DNA of 64,000 nucleotides from positions 108,082,501 to 108,146,500 of the forward strand of contig CM075669.1 of the NCBI GenBank assembly GCA_037962975.1, read 5' to 3'. How positions within the stretch are numbered: position 1 is the first letter of the stretch; each line of letters starts with the position of its first letter. Source of the DNA: Clitoria ternatea. Its lineage: Eukaryota; Streptophyta; Magnoliopsida; Fabales; Fabaceae. The position numbers and the translations under genes were made by a program. The notes under the pieces were generated by a model. The model was not told the origin of the DNA and did no database searches. It worked only from the letters and a program-made list of their open reading frames with translations. Below, piece by piece: positions 34,959-44,931 of the stretch.

Positions 34959-35929
34959 ATTCAAACAACTCTTCCTGTCACTTTTTGGTGCACCATTTGC
35001 TTTTGTTATATATGTAGCTCCTTGTTCATAGCATTCCTCTAAAATTTCTTTTCTAAGATTCTCATTTTCAGCCCTATGAAAGATATCTACTTTCCATGTG
35101 TAGTGACATCCTTCCTCATCCAATATAGGTACTTTCAACAGCTTATTCAATATGTGACCAGTTAGAGGAATGGTGACTCCTCTCAAGAAGGAAGAAAAAG
35201 GAAACTTATCTTCCATAGAATGAGTCCTCAGATTGGCATAGAATTCTCTAGTGAGTTCCTAGTAACCATTGCCTAAATTCTCATTAAAGAACTGCCATCC
35301 CCTTTCAATCATAGCAGCTTTTACATTAAAATTAGAACAATTTTCTTCATCAAAGACCATAGCTCTATCCCTTATTACTCCCCTATGTTTAAACTTATTC
35401 TCATAATCTTGGGCGGCCTTGGAATCTCTAAACTTATACCCATCAAAACCCTCAACTGTCTAAGACTTTTTTTCTCCTTTAAGACTTTTACTCCTTTCAG
35501 TTGATGGAGAATCAGGGATACTGATAGTAGCCACCCCTTTTCCTTTCTCTTTTCAAGCTTCTTTCATATTTTCTATTTCAACACTTTTTCAAGTTTTCTA
35601 CAAAGACTTTGTGATCTTCTAATCATGGTGAGTGTTAATGATGGTATTTATAATGCCTAAATGGATACATATATACAAACAGCAAAACCACAACAAAATG
35701 ACAATGTAAGATGAACAGATATGATGGATGAAAGAAATTTGAAATTGAAATAGTGAACTACAATAATTCTAACTATAAAGTGAAAGTAAGAACTGAAAAG
35801 ATGGTACCTTTCAAAGAAATTAGGGACTGCTCCTTTTCCTCTTCAAAACCCAAGGTTCCAGCGTAAAGAGTTAGGGTTTGTACACTGAGAGGGTTTTATA
35901 CTGTTGAGCCCAATACCTGAGGTACGCAT

Positions 35930-36860
35930 AAGTACGCTGAACCTTGAGCGTATAAACGCCCAAATTAAAACACACAAGTAGCATCAGGTATGAATCACAC
36001 TCAAGCGAACCATTATTCGCTCAAGTGAATGATATGTAAGTGAATGTCACGCTCAAGCGTGAAGAACTACTCTCAAGCGCCAAACAAATAGGTATCGGAT
36101 TACTTCACTGGGACGATTACGCTTAAGTTTACAACATTGCGCTTCAGTCGAAAAATTTGAAATAGGACTGCCTTAACCCGATCACGCTCAAGCGTGAGCT
36201 TGGGGCGCTCAGGCGTGAATAGCTAAGCTCTAGCGTGGGATTCAATTAACAAGCACCAGTGATGATCACGCTTAAGCGTGGACTTGGGCATTCAGGCGAG
36301 GGACTTATATACAAGTCACGCTCACGATCACGCTTAGAGCGTGAAGATATACGCTTAAGCACGAGGTGGAACAGGGGGGGTAAGATAAATTGCTCAAGCG
36401 ACATAAAGGCACACTCAAGCGCAAAGGTGAATTCCACAATCACGCTCACGATCACGCTTAAGCGTGATGTTCCTAGCTCAAGCGTGGCAGTTGCTATATA
36501 TCACGCTTCAAGCGTGAATGAAGGACACTCAAGCACGAAAGTGTGCTATCAGGTACCAGGGGTCACGCTTAGAGTGTGGAGACATACGCTTAAGCGCAGG
36601 AATCAGTTCAAAGGGTCACGCTCAAGCGTGGACCTGAGCTCGCTCAAGCGCGAAGCTTATAACAAGGTCACACTCAGGCGTGAGAAAGTTACGCCCAAGC
36701 GAACAGGCATACTTACAGGAGGAAAAGTTATACTTCAAGCGTAATTAAGTCACGCTCAAGCGCCATAGTATTTCGCTCAAGCGCAATCAAGTTCGCTCAA
36801 GCGCTAAGGGTACCTGATTCTAATTCTAGCTAATGGATTTGCAAGTATGTACACTGGGAA
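35930..36860. repeat. Array of palindromic CACGCTTAAGCGTG-type motifs
   Basis: Some 30 short motifs of the type TCACGCTCAAGCG or CACGCTTAAGCGTG are spaced 20-50 bp apart, some as perfect 14-bp palindromes (for example near 36266 and 36453). They lie between the Athila integrase and its third ORF. Single motifs are also in the Athila LTRs. A 161-codon + strand frame here arises from the repeats and is not a gene. Confidence 0.85.
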
Positions 36861-37050
36861 TTGAGCGTATGAACACTCAAACCTTATTCAAAAATTTACC
36901 AGTTTATTCACCCCTTGATCAAAATTTTTAGTTTTCTTTTATTTATTTCCAACACAAAACACAAAATTCAATGAATCAAAATGTAGGGTTGCCTCCCTAA
37001 AGCGCTTCTTTAAGGTGACTAGCTTGACCTTCTGACATCTAAGAAGATGC

Positions 37051-38396
37051 TTATAATAGCATGGAGGTTTTCTGCCTATCAAACTCTCCTCCAAAGTAGA
37101 GTTTGAGTCTTTGGTCATTCACCTTAAAAGTTCTATCAGTAGCTGGTTCTTTCAATTCAATGGCACCATGAGGGAAAACCTCATTCACAATAAAAGGTCC
37201 AGACCACTTTGATCTTAGTTTTCCTGGAAAGAGTCTCAGTCTAGAATTGAACAACAGGACCTTATCATCCTTGTGAAATTCCTTCTTGTTTATCCACTTA
37301 TCATGCCACCTCTTAGTTTTCTCTTTATAAATTGAGGCACTTCGATAAGCATTGAGTCTAAACTCCTCAAGTTCATGGAGTTTTAGGACTCTCTCCTCTT
37401 GAGATTGATCAAAGTCCATATTTAATAGCTTTGTGGCCCACCATGCCTTATGTTCTAACTCCACAGGGAGATGGCAAGCCTTACCATATACTAACTGATA
37501 AGGAGACATGCCAATTGGAGTTTTAAATGCTATCCTATAGGCCCACAATGCATCATTCAATCTCACAGACCAACTTGTCCACAAGTTTGTGGATGGTATA
37601 GAGTAGATACCTTATGCAGTACCTCATAGTGTCTCAGGGCTTTTTCCATGATTCTATTGCAGAAATGTGACCCTCCATCACTAATGAGGACTCTAGGGAC
37701 TCCAAATCTAGAGAAGATGTTCTTCTTTATAAACCTAAGCACCACATATGCATCATTGGTTCTGGTAGGGATTGCCTCCACCCACTTGGAGACATAATCC
37801 ATAGTAACAAGGATATATTTATTGGAGAATGACTTTAGGAAAGGTCCCATGAAGTCAATGCCCCAAACATCAAATAATTCCATAACTAAAATATTTATCA
37901 AAGGCATGCCAGCTTTAGTAGAGAGGCCTCCACTTCTTTGACACTTATCACACCTTTGAACATATACTTTAGCATCTTGAAAAATTGTTGGCCAATAAAA
38001 GCCAAATTGCAAAACTTTTACTGCTGTTCTGGAGGCACCATGGTGTCCTCCATAATAGGAGTCATGGCAGTGCCATAAGAGTCTTTCTTGCTCTGATTCA
38101 GGCACACATCTCCTGATAATTCCATCTACTCCTATCTTATAAAGAAATGGATCATCCCATAGAAAAGTTTTACTGTCATGAAAGAATTTTTTCTTCATTT
38201 GGGATGTCCACCCTTCAGGTACCACAGAGGCACTTTTAAAGTTGGCCATATCAGCATACCATGGCCCTGTGATAATTGCCATCAGCCTCTCATCTGGGAA
38301 TTCCTCTTTAATTAAGATAGAATCAGATTTACCCTCCCGACGAGAGAGTTGATCAGCCACTGAGTTCTCCACTCCTTTTTTATCTCTTATTTCCAA
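37051..38396 (-). pseudogene. Athila integrase, catalytic Glu region deleted
   Basis: The minus-strand frame from 38396 begins in the end of RNase H (VADQLSRREG), then the HHCC finger (HCHDSYYGGHHG ... CDKCQRSG) and core blocks WGIDFMGPF (first Asp) and ISDGGSHF (second Asp). At HPQTCGQV the frame is lost (about 37570), and the next sequence recognised is WSVRLNDALWAYR in another frame. The roughly 20 residues in between, including the catalytic Glu, are missing. The C-terminal part (37051-37584) is open and has KVLLFNSRLRLFPGKLRSKW, the usual Athila end. Confidence 0.88.
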
Positions 38397-39674
38397 ATCA
38401 AACTCTTGGAGTTAAAGAACCCATCTGATCAATCTTGGCTTTGATTCTTTTTTAGCTAGCAAGTACTTGATTATTGAATGATCGGTATACACAATGACCT
38501 TAGCACCAATCAAGTAAGCTCTGAATTTATCAAATGCATACACCATAGTAAGCATTTCTTTTTCAGTAGTGGTGTAATTTATTTGATTCTCATTTAATAC
38601 TTTACTAGCATAATAAATGACATGTGTTAATTTTTCTTTCTTCTGACCCAGTACAGCTCCTACAGCAAAGTCACTTGCATCACACATAGTTCAAATGGTA
38701 AAGACCAATCAGGTGCTGCAAGGATTAGAGCTAAAATTAATCTTTTTTTTAGATTTTCAAAAGCCTTGACACAAATTTCATCAAAAACAAAAGCATGATC
38801 TTTCACAAGTAAATCAGTCAAAGGCTTAGCTATTTTTGAAAAATCTTTTATAAATCTCCTATAAAAGCCAACACATCCTAAGAAACTCCTCACTCCTTTC
38901 ATATTGATTGGAGGAGGAAGTTTTTCAATGATATTAATCTTGGCTCTATCTACCTAGATGCCCTCAGCAGAGATTTTATGGCCAAGGACTATCCCTCCTT
39001 TAACCATAAAATGACACTTTTCCCAGTTAAGGATAAGATTAGTCTCCTGACATCTCACTAGCACCTTAGATAGGTTGCTGAGGCATATATCAAAGCTATT
39101 TCCGAACACAGAGAAGTCATCCATAAACACGTCAATGAACTTCTCTACCATGTCCCCAAAAATTGCTAGTATACACCTTTGAAAGGTTGCTGGTGCATTG
39201 CACAAGCCAAAAGGCATGCGCCTATATGCAAAGATTCCATAGGGACAGGTGAAGGCTGTCTTCTCTTGATCTTTTGGATCAACCATAATTTTAGTTGTAA
39301 CCAGAATATCCATCAAGGAAGCAGTAATACTCATGACCTGACAACCTCTCAAGCATTTGGTCTACAAATGGTAAAGGAAAGTGGTCTTTTCTAGTGGAGT
39401 CATTAAGCCTTCTATAATCTATGTACATTCTCCAACCTGTAGTTGGTCTAGTGGAAATGACTTCACCTTTCTCATTCTTAACAGTGGTCATCCCTCCTTT
39501 CTTAGGCACCACTTGGACTGGACTGATCCAAGCACTATCTGAGATAGGATAGATAATCCCAGCATCAAGAAGTTTAACCACCTCTTTCCTTACAGCTTCT
39601 TTCATTATAGGGTTTAATCTTCTTTGTGGCTGAACAACAGGGGAATAGTCATCCTCTATCAAGATTTTATGCAT
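38397..39674 (-). pseudogene. Athila reverse transcriptase and RNase H, frameshifted
   Basis: From 39674: RT with a QVVPKKGGMT block and GWRMYIDYRRLN; a shift near 39300 and a second frame with MPFGLCNAPATFQ and the FMDD catalytic box (near 39120). A stop (TAG, 38955) and shifts lead to VRSFLGCVGFYRRFIKDFSK and RNase H with MCDASDFAVGAVLGQ (38687). A TAA at 38412 stands where the family has a leucine; the frame then goes on into integrase. Confidence 0.87.
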
Positions 39675-39728
39675 ACAAAATGATGGACTAATTCCCTTTA
39701 AATCAGAAATGTTCCAACCAATAGCAGA

Positions 39729-41099
39729 CTAATGTTTTCTTAAAACCCCTATCAATTTTTCTACATCCTTATCTTTTAATTCAGCATTAACGATTACAGG
39801 ATGTGATTCATTATCTCCTAAGAAAACATATTTCAAATGAGAAGGCAAAGGTTTCAAATCATGTTTTTCTTCAAACACCTCCTTACCTTTCTCAATTTCA
39901 GTATTATTTAATTTTTCTTTCTTTTTATTTTCAAAATCAACTACTTTACATGCTTCAAGTAGGTTTAGTAACTCAGTATATGAGTCATTCAACTCCTCAG
40001 TCTCAGAGTCAAAATCATCCTCCAAAAAGGCTTGTAAAACCTCTTCTTCAGTTTTTAACAACATAGGAGTCTTATAACTTTTAATTTCTTCAATCATAAA
40101 ACAATCCATCTTCTCAGCTGGATATTTCATAGCATTGAAGACATTAAAAGTTACCTGCTCCTCTTGAACTCTCAGCATGAGTTCTCCCTTCTCTACATCA
40201 ATTAAAGCTCTGCCTGTAGCTAAGAAGGGTCTTCCTAAGATTAAAGGAATCTCTCTATCAGCCTCCATATCTAACCCTACAAAGTCTGCTGGAAAGATAA
40301 ACTTATCTACCTTAACTAATAGATCTTCCAGCATCACATGAGGATATTTGATAGACCTATCAGCCAATTGCAAAGACATACGAGTTGGTTGTAAGTCATT
40401 AATTCCTAATTTCCTCATCAAAGACAAAGGCATCAAGTTTATACTAGCTCCTAGATCACATAAGGCACTTCCTAGATGAACACCCCCTATTGCACAAGGT
40501 ATTGTAAAAGATCCAGGATCTTCCAGCTTTTGAGGGAGTTTCCTTTGAATAATTGCACTACACTCTTGAGTGAGGGCAATCATTTCATCTCCCTTAAGCT
40601 TTTTCTTCTTAGACAGAAGTTCTTTAAAAAATTTAGCATATGAAGGCATATCTTGCAATGCCTCAGCAAAGGGAATATTTATGTGAAGGTTTTTAAACAC
40701 ATCTAAGAACTTAACAAACTTTTGCTCCTCTATTTGTTTCTTAAATCTATGTGGAAATGGAGCATTCTTTAATTTTTCAGGAGTTAGCTTGACAGTTTCC
40801 TCCAAGATCAAATCAATCTTTTTCTTTTTCTTTTGATGGACTTGATTTTCTTTTTCTATTTTTGTTTCCTTTTTGTTTTCAGTTTTATCAACAACTTGCT
40901 CACTTTCCTGCTCTATTTCTTTTTTAGCATCTTTTTCTAAACTCACTTCATAACTTGGAGGTGGGAGAAGAATTTTCCCACTCCTAGTAGTTATTGCTTT
41001 GTAATGTTCCCTTAGATTTACCTCAGTATCTCCAGGAAAATTACCTGATTGTCTCTCAGCTAATTGTTTTGACAGCTGTTTAACCTGATTTTCTAAATT
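39729..41099 (-). CDS. Athila aspartic protease region (gag-pro C-terminal part)
   Basis: An open stretch of more than 400 codons in the gag frame. The protease motif CDLGASINLMPLS (near 40450) and the LILGRPFLATGRALID block (near 40220) are clear. The N-terminal part has a Lys/Glu-rich linker and ITTRSGKILLPPP, found at this place in Athila. It ends with a TAG at 39726, after which RT sequence continues. It would have processed Gag-Pol. Confidence 0.85.
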   Translation of the reverse strand, partial: NLENQVKQLSKQLAERQSGNFPGDTEVNLREHYKAITTRSGKILLPPPSYEVSLEKDAKKEIEQESEQVVDKTENKKETKIEKENQVHQKKKKKIDLILEETVKLTPEKLKNAPFPHRFKKQIEEQKFVKFLDVFKNLHINIPFAEALQDMPSYAKFFKELLSKKKKLKGDEMIALTQECSAIIQRKLPQKLEDPGSFTIPCAIGGVHLGSALCDLGASINLMPLSLMRKLGINDLQPTRMSLQLADRSIKYPHVMLEDLLVKVDKFIFPADFVGLDMEADREIPLILGRPFLATGRALIDVEKGELMLRVQEEQVTFNVFNAMKYPAEKMDCFMIEEIKSYKTPMLLKTEEEVLQAFLEDDFDSETEELNDSYTELLNLLEACKVVDFENKKKEKLNNTEIEKGKEVFEEKHDLKPLPSHLKYVFLGDNESHPVIVNAELKDKDVEKLIGVLRKH

Positions 41100-42362
41100 T
41101 CAAATGGACGCTTCTTGATTTTTTAAGCTGGCCTGAGTGGCCTAAATGAATTGAGATAGAATATTCTCTAGTTTAGACTTTTCTTTAGAGGGAGGGAGAA
41201 AAGGTTGTTGTTTATTTGTGGTTTGATTTTGTGGAATGTTTTGATCCAAATGTGGACCTTTCTGCCATGAAAAATTGGGGTGATTCCTATAGTTAGGATT
41301 GAAAGAATTAGAGGGATAATTCCTTTAAAATTGTTGCTGCCCTATGTAATTCACTTGCTCAGCAGGCACATTTGGATCACACATGCCATTTTTATGGTCT
41401 CCACCACAAAAATCACAACCCATCATACAAACTTGACTAGGCTTTTGAAGTTCTGAAATCTGTACACTTAATTTCTCTAACGCCTGAGTCATCAACTTAC
41501 TTTGAGCCAAATAAGCATCCTGTGCTTCTAATTCTAATATCCCTCTCTTAGGGATTTGGCTCCTCTCACTAACTAGACATTCATTAGAAGCCATAATATC
41601 TATTAGCTCTATAGCTTCTTCTACAGTTTTTGTGGTCAATGAACCTCTAGTTGAGGCATCAATGAAGACCCTAGTTTCTAGTCTTACACCATTATAAAAG
41701 ATGGTAACTTGCTGCACATCAGTGATTTGATGATGAGGACATTTCCTTAAACTCTCTTTATACCTATCCCATGTTTCCATTAGAGATTCACCCTCTCTCT
41801 GCTGGAAACAAGTGATTTTAGTGTGTAATTTAGCATATTTGGAAGGAGGGAAATATTTAATCAAAAATTTTCTTTGTAAATCCTCCCAAGTAGCTATACT
41901 ACCTCTTGGTTGGCTTTGCAACCAAGCCTTAGCCCTGTCCCTTAAAGAAAAAGGAAATAATCTCAGTCTTATTGCCTCTTCAGGGACACCATTCATTTTC
42001 ACAGTATCACAGATTTGGAGGAAGGTTGCTAGATACAAATTTGGATCCTCAACCTCACTTCCTCTGAATTGATCATTTCTAACCAACTGAAGCAAAGCCG
42101 GTTTAAGTTCAAAGTTATTAGCTGTAATTGGAGGCCTAAGGATGCTAGATTACGATCCTTCTTCAGTAGGCCTAGAGCAGTCACCTAGTGTAACTCTCCT
42201 CTGTTCCATTTCTTGCTGTTCTTTTTGCTTTTTCTCTTTTCTAAGCTTACGCTCTAACAAATCAATATCAGGATCAAAGAAGAAAGGCTCTCCTCTATTC
42301 CTTGACTGCATACACCAAATGTTAGACATAAACAATTCAAAGCTACTGCTACAACTACACAA
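41100..42362 (-). pseudogene. Athila gag, four in-frame stops
   Basis: Starts near 42362, with the characteristic EPFFFDPDIDLLERKLR text. A TAA at 42150 follows, then the core in the same frame: FSLRDRAKAWLQSQPRGSIA and EDLQRKFLIKYFPPSK. A zinc-finger-like CDFCGGDHKNGMC is near 41410. Stops at 41325, about 41142 and 41100 break the link to protease. The frame is otherwise preserved, so decay is by point mutations. Confidence 0.88.
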
Positions 42363-42469
42363 AAACTACTACTATACTAAAAATGAGAATTAAACTACTA
42401 CTAAATGTAAAACAAAATTAAACGGTTTATTCTAGTACCGATCCAAGGATTGTTGATATTACTCAACAA

Positions 42470-42487
42470 TCCCCGGCAATGGCGCCA
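42470..42487 (-). other. Primer binding site of the Athila element (Asp-tRNA type)
   Basis: On the minus strand TGGCGCCATTGCCGGGGA, six bases from the LTR end. It matches the complement of the plant Asp tRNA 3' end with one mismatch, the primer known for Athila. Confidence 0.85.
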
Positions 42488-42493
42488 TTAACT

Positions 42494-44014
42494 TGATGCA
42501 TAAATCCTGAGCTATTAACTTGATGCATAATTCTTGGAGGATTTATATTCTTTTGGCAAGCGCACCAATCGTTAAATTTGTAATATATTTGATCGTTCCC
42601 ATAGGGATTGTGGTAATTACCGCAATCTTTGACTAGTACAAGCTGAACTAACACAAGCAGATACAATTCATTCTATTTTTGTTGTTTTATATTTTCTATG
42701 TTTTTGTGTTTTCAAAAGCAGTATAAAATGTGAAATGTGGTTAATGGAAGATAGGTTAGGATTACTTCAGCTTACAACTTTATCAAGGAACATGCAATTG
42801 AGGTTCAATTAAGCTTCAGATGCACAAGGACAATCCATAGTTGATTAATCCCTAATTCCTTAGGTGAATAACACTAATTCCTAAGCATTAAACCCTAATC
42901 CCTTAGGTGTTCAATTACAGAGAAATCTAATGCGAAATTGGGGGTTGAACCCTGACTATTCACCTAATTACTAGGCCTGAATTAGTTAGGAAGCTAGAAG
43001 TTACCTAAGCCTCAACCATGATTCCTCACTGGTGAGATTCTTCATCAGATCTGGATTTATCAATCCAGCAAAGTAGATCCACTTCTTAGCTTGTTCTCCT
43101 ATTGTTTCAGAAGATAATTTCCTCAATGCAGCTTCAAGATACCATCAGAAGCTTCAGCAATCCCAACCCTAGGGGTTTAGAAACCCATGGAAATGGATTC
43201 TGTCGAAAGAATGTGGAGAGACATGGATGAGAGAGTTTAGAGAGAGAAAAGAATTAGAGAGAGATTAGAAATGGAAAAATGAATCATGTTATTATTCTGT
43301 ACTCTGCCTCTCCTTTCCTTCTTTACAGAGTATGTAAATATATATATATAGGCATCTAACTAACTAACTAATTTAATTAATTATAAAGGAAACTTAATTA
43401 ACAATTAACTAACTAAACTAAATACATAATTACAAATAAATAAATAATTACAACTCAATACTTAAGTTACTAATGTACAACAGTAAAACAAGAACAGCAA
43501 CAGTGCAACGCTTCATTTGGAGGGAAAAATAACAAACTTGGCAACAGAATCACGCTTGAGAGTGATGGACTCACGCTTGAGCGTGATCGTTTTATTCACT
43601 ACACTATGTCTTCAAGCTTGAGCGTGAATGGGGAAGCTTGGGCTTGATCGTCTTTTATGCTGCATGTTTTGATTTCCTTTCTTTGTACGTAGATCTGCAT
43701 GGTTGTCAAGCTTAAGCGTGAACATGTCAAGCTTGAGCGTGAACTGTACCTGCTCATGCAAACTAATAATTCCTAGCGTTTGTACGCTGGCTGTCCAGCG
43801 TATGTACGCTGGGTTAGTGAATTTATAAATAAACAAATTTCCTTAACTAATTATTATTTTTAATCATTTTCTTACATAAATTAAACACTTTTGATATAAA
43901 TAAATAAAATAAGAATTATTGACAATTTATTAAATAATAGTGCCAAACTAAACAATATTTAATAGATTAAGTTAAATTAAAGGTGAAATAATTAAGTCTT
44001 TTCAAGACTTATCA
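42494..44014 (-). repeat. 5' LTR of the Athila element
   Basis: The copy of 30487-31986. It contains an extra CACGCTTGAGAGTGATGGA-like unit near 43552 and a shorter TA run at 43334. Confidence 0.92.
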
Positions 44015-44323
44015 AGTGCTTCCTTCAATATTTCAGATTTCTCTCCTTTTGACTTAGATGACGAGGATGATGCCTTAGATTTGAGGAAAAATCCTTTCAA
44101 AGAGGGGGAGCATAATGAGGACACAATAAGGGAGGACCCTTACACCATCCTAGAGAAAGGACTTGAAGCATACAAAGGTCCTCTCACAAGGGCCAAGATT
44201 AAAAAGGCCAAAGAGAGTATACATCGGGCCTTATTTTCCTTCCTAGCTTTGGGTGGGCCCAAGCCCAATAAGGAATCCTTGAGGATCTATTCATACTTTA
44301 CTTGTAATATATTTCTTAGTTAG
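44015..44323 (+). pseudogene. CRM-like integrase C-terminal tail reading into the 3' LTR
   Basis: The integrase frame resumes after the Athila element with ASFNISDFSPFDLDDEDD, passes through the polypurine tract (44096-44112) without a stop, and continues 211 nt into the 3' LTR to a TAG at 44321. The LTR-encoded part has GPLTRAKIKKAKESIHRAL (from 44177), resembling the CR motif of CRM chromoviruses, which is linked to centromeric targeting. The 5' LTR contains the same coding segment (23039-23249). Confidence 0.78.
44095..44112 (+). other. Polypurine tract of the CRM-like element
   Basis: CAAAGAGGGGGAGCA directly before the 3' LTR; it also codes for FKEGEH in the integrase tail. Confidence 0.82.
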
Positions 44324-44926
44324 ATTCTCTAGGCTTATAGGATTTATTTGGGCCTTGCAAGGTCAATGGGGCCACTTTTGGGCCATGTACACTCACTTTG
44401 GGCCATGTATAGGCCATACTCTTCTCTAATTGCACTATTGGGCCTAGGAATCATAGAGAGGCCCATATGGGAGTCCCTTGGCCAAAATCCTTATGGCACT
44501 ATATAAGGTGCTCTCCTTTTGTAATTTGACACACTTGAAAACCATTTTGAGAATTTCACACTTCTAAGTGAGTTTTAGTGAGAGAAGCTTTCTCTTCTTT
44601 CTATGTTAGAGTGATCTCTAGCAAGCTCTCATCCAAGGGGATTTCCTCCCTTTTGGTGGTGAGTTCTAAGGGAGTTATCTCCCTTTGGATTGGCCTCCCT
44701 TTCCTTTCCTGCTTTCCATCCTCCATCCTCCTCTTTTCTCCATTCCATCTCTACCTTTTCCTTCTCTTTTTCCTTTGCCAATCCGTGTAGTTTGAGTCAT
44801 TTTGCCCTTTGTTCCATTTTGGTTTCCCCATAAGCAAGAACATTAATCAAGGCTTGAAGAGGCTAAAAAGGGAAGAGTGCCCTAGATCCACTCTTCTTCA
44901 AGAGGATAGAAGAAGTTCCTACATCA
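44113..44926 (+). repeat. 3' LTR of the CRM-like element
   Basis: Starts TAATGAGGAC and ends CCTACATCA before the CTGAT duplication. It is 19 bp longer than the 5' copy, mainly by a CTTCTCTTTTTCCTTT-like insertion near 44760. Confidence 0.87.
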
Positions 44927-44931
44927 CTGAT

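Larger units (their letters stand above)
33530..35600 (-). pseudogene. Athila third ORF (env-like position, putative plant transposon protein family)
   Basis: Read from 35600 down to 33530, split by the hAT-like element at 34216-34958. The conserved phrases include a RGWQFF block and FLRGVTIPLTGHIL, then LYYLMRG-like text (IYYLMRGLYVNLG) and a Pro-rich C-terminal part. The family occurs at the env position of Athila elements; its function is unproven and no obvious fusion peptide or membrane anchor is visible here. In-frame stops stand near 35259 and 35460 and upstream at about 35552. The reading frame on both sides of the hAT element is the same once one duplication is discounted. Confidence 0.75.
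30487..44014 (-). mobile_element. Athila Ty3/gypsy retrotransposon (13.5 kb), minus strand
   Basis: LTRs of 1500 and 1521 bp start TGATGCATAA and end GACTTATCA on the + strand; a 5-bp AGTGC duplication flanks them. Read on the minus strand: LTR, Asp-tRNA-type primer site, gag, protease, RT, RNase H, integrase, a palindrome-rich spacer, a third ORF, 3' UTR, polypurine tract, LTR. The gag and protease text, the FMDD RT box and the third ORF identify Athila. It has several stops, frameshifts, an integrase deletion and a hAT-like insertion, so it cannot move by itself. Confidence 0.92.
23039..44926 (+). mobile_element. CRM-like chromovirus (Ty3/gypsy), interrupted by an Athila element
   Basis: LTRs of 795 and 814 bp start TAATGAGGAC and end CCTACATTA or CCTACATCA, with a perfect CTGAT duplication. 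Gag, protease, RT, RNase H and integrase are on the + strand, with one RNase H only. The integrase C-terminus has no chromodomain visible. It continues through the polypurine tract into the 3' LTR and carries GPLTRAKIKKAKES there, like the CR motif of centromeric CRM elements. Many stops and frameshifts. The Athila insertion (30487-44014) sits between the integrase core and this tail. Confidence 0.75.

Noticed and set aside
33530..35600. Athila third ORF as a retroviral envelope gene
   Set aside because: It is in the env position, but I see no clear signal peptide, fusion peptide or membrane anchor; the family is called putative plant transposon protein, so I kept a neutral call.
36259..36744. 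161-codon + strand frame inside Athila
   Set aside because: Low-complexity product of the CACGCTTAAGCGTG-type array and antisense to the element; no recognised domain.
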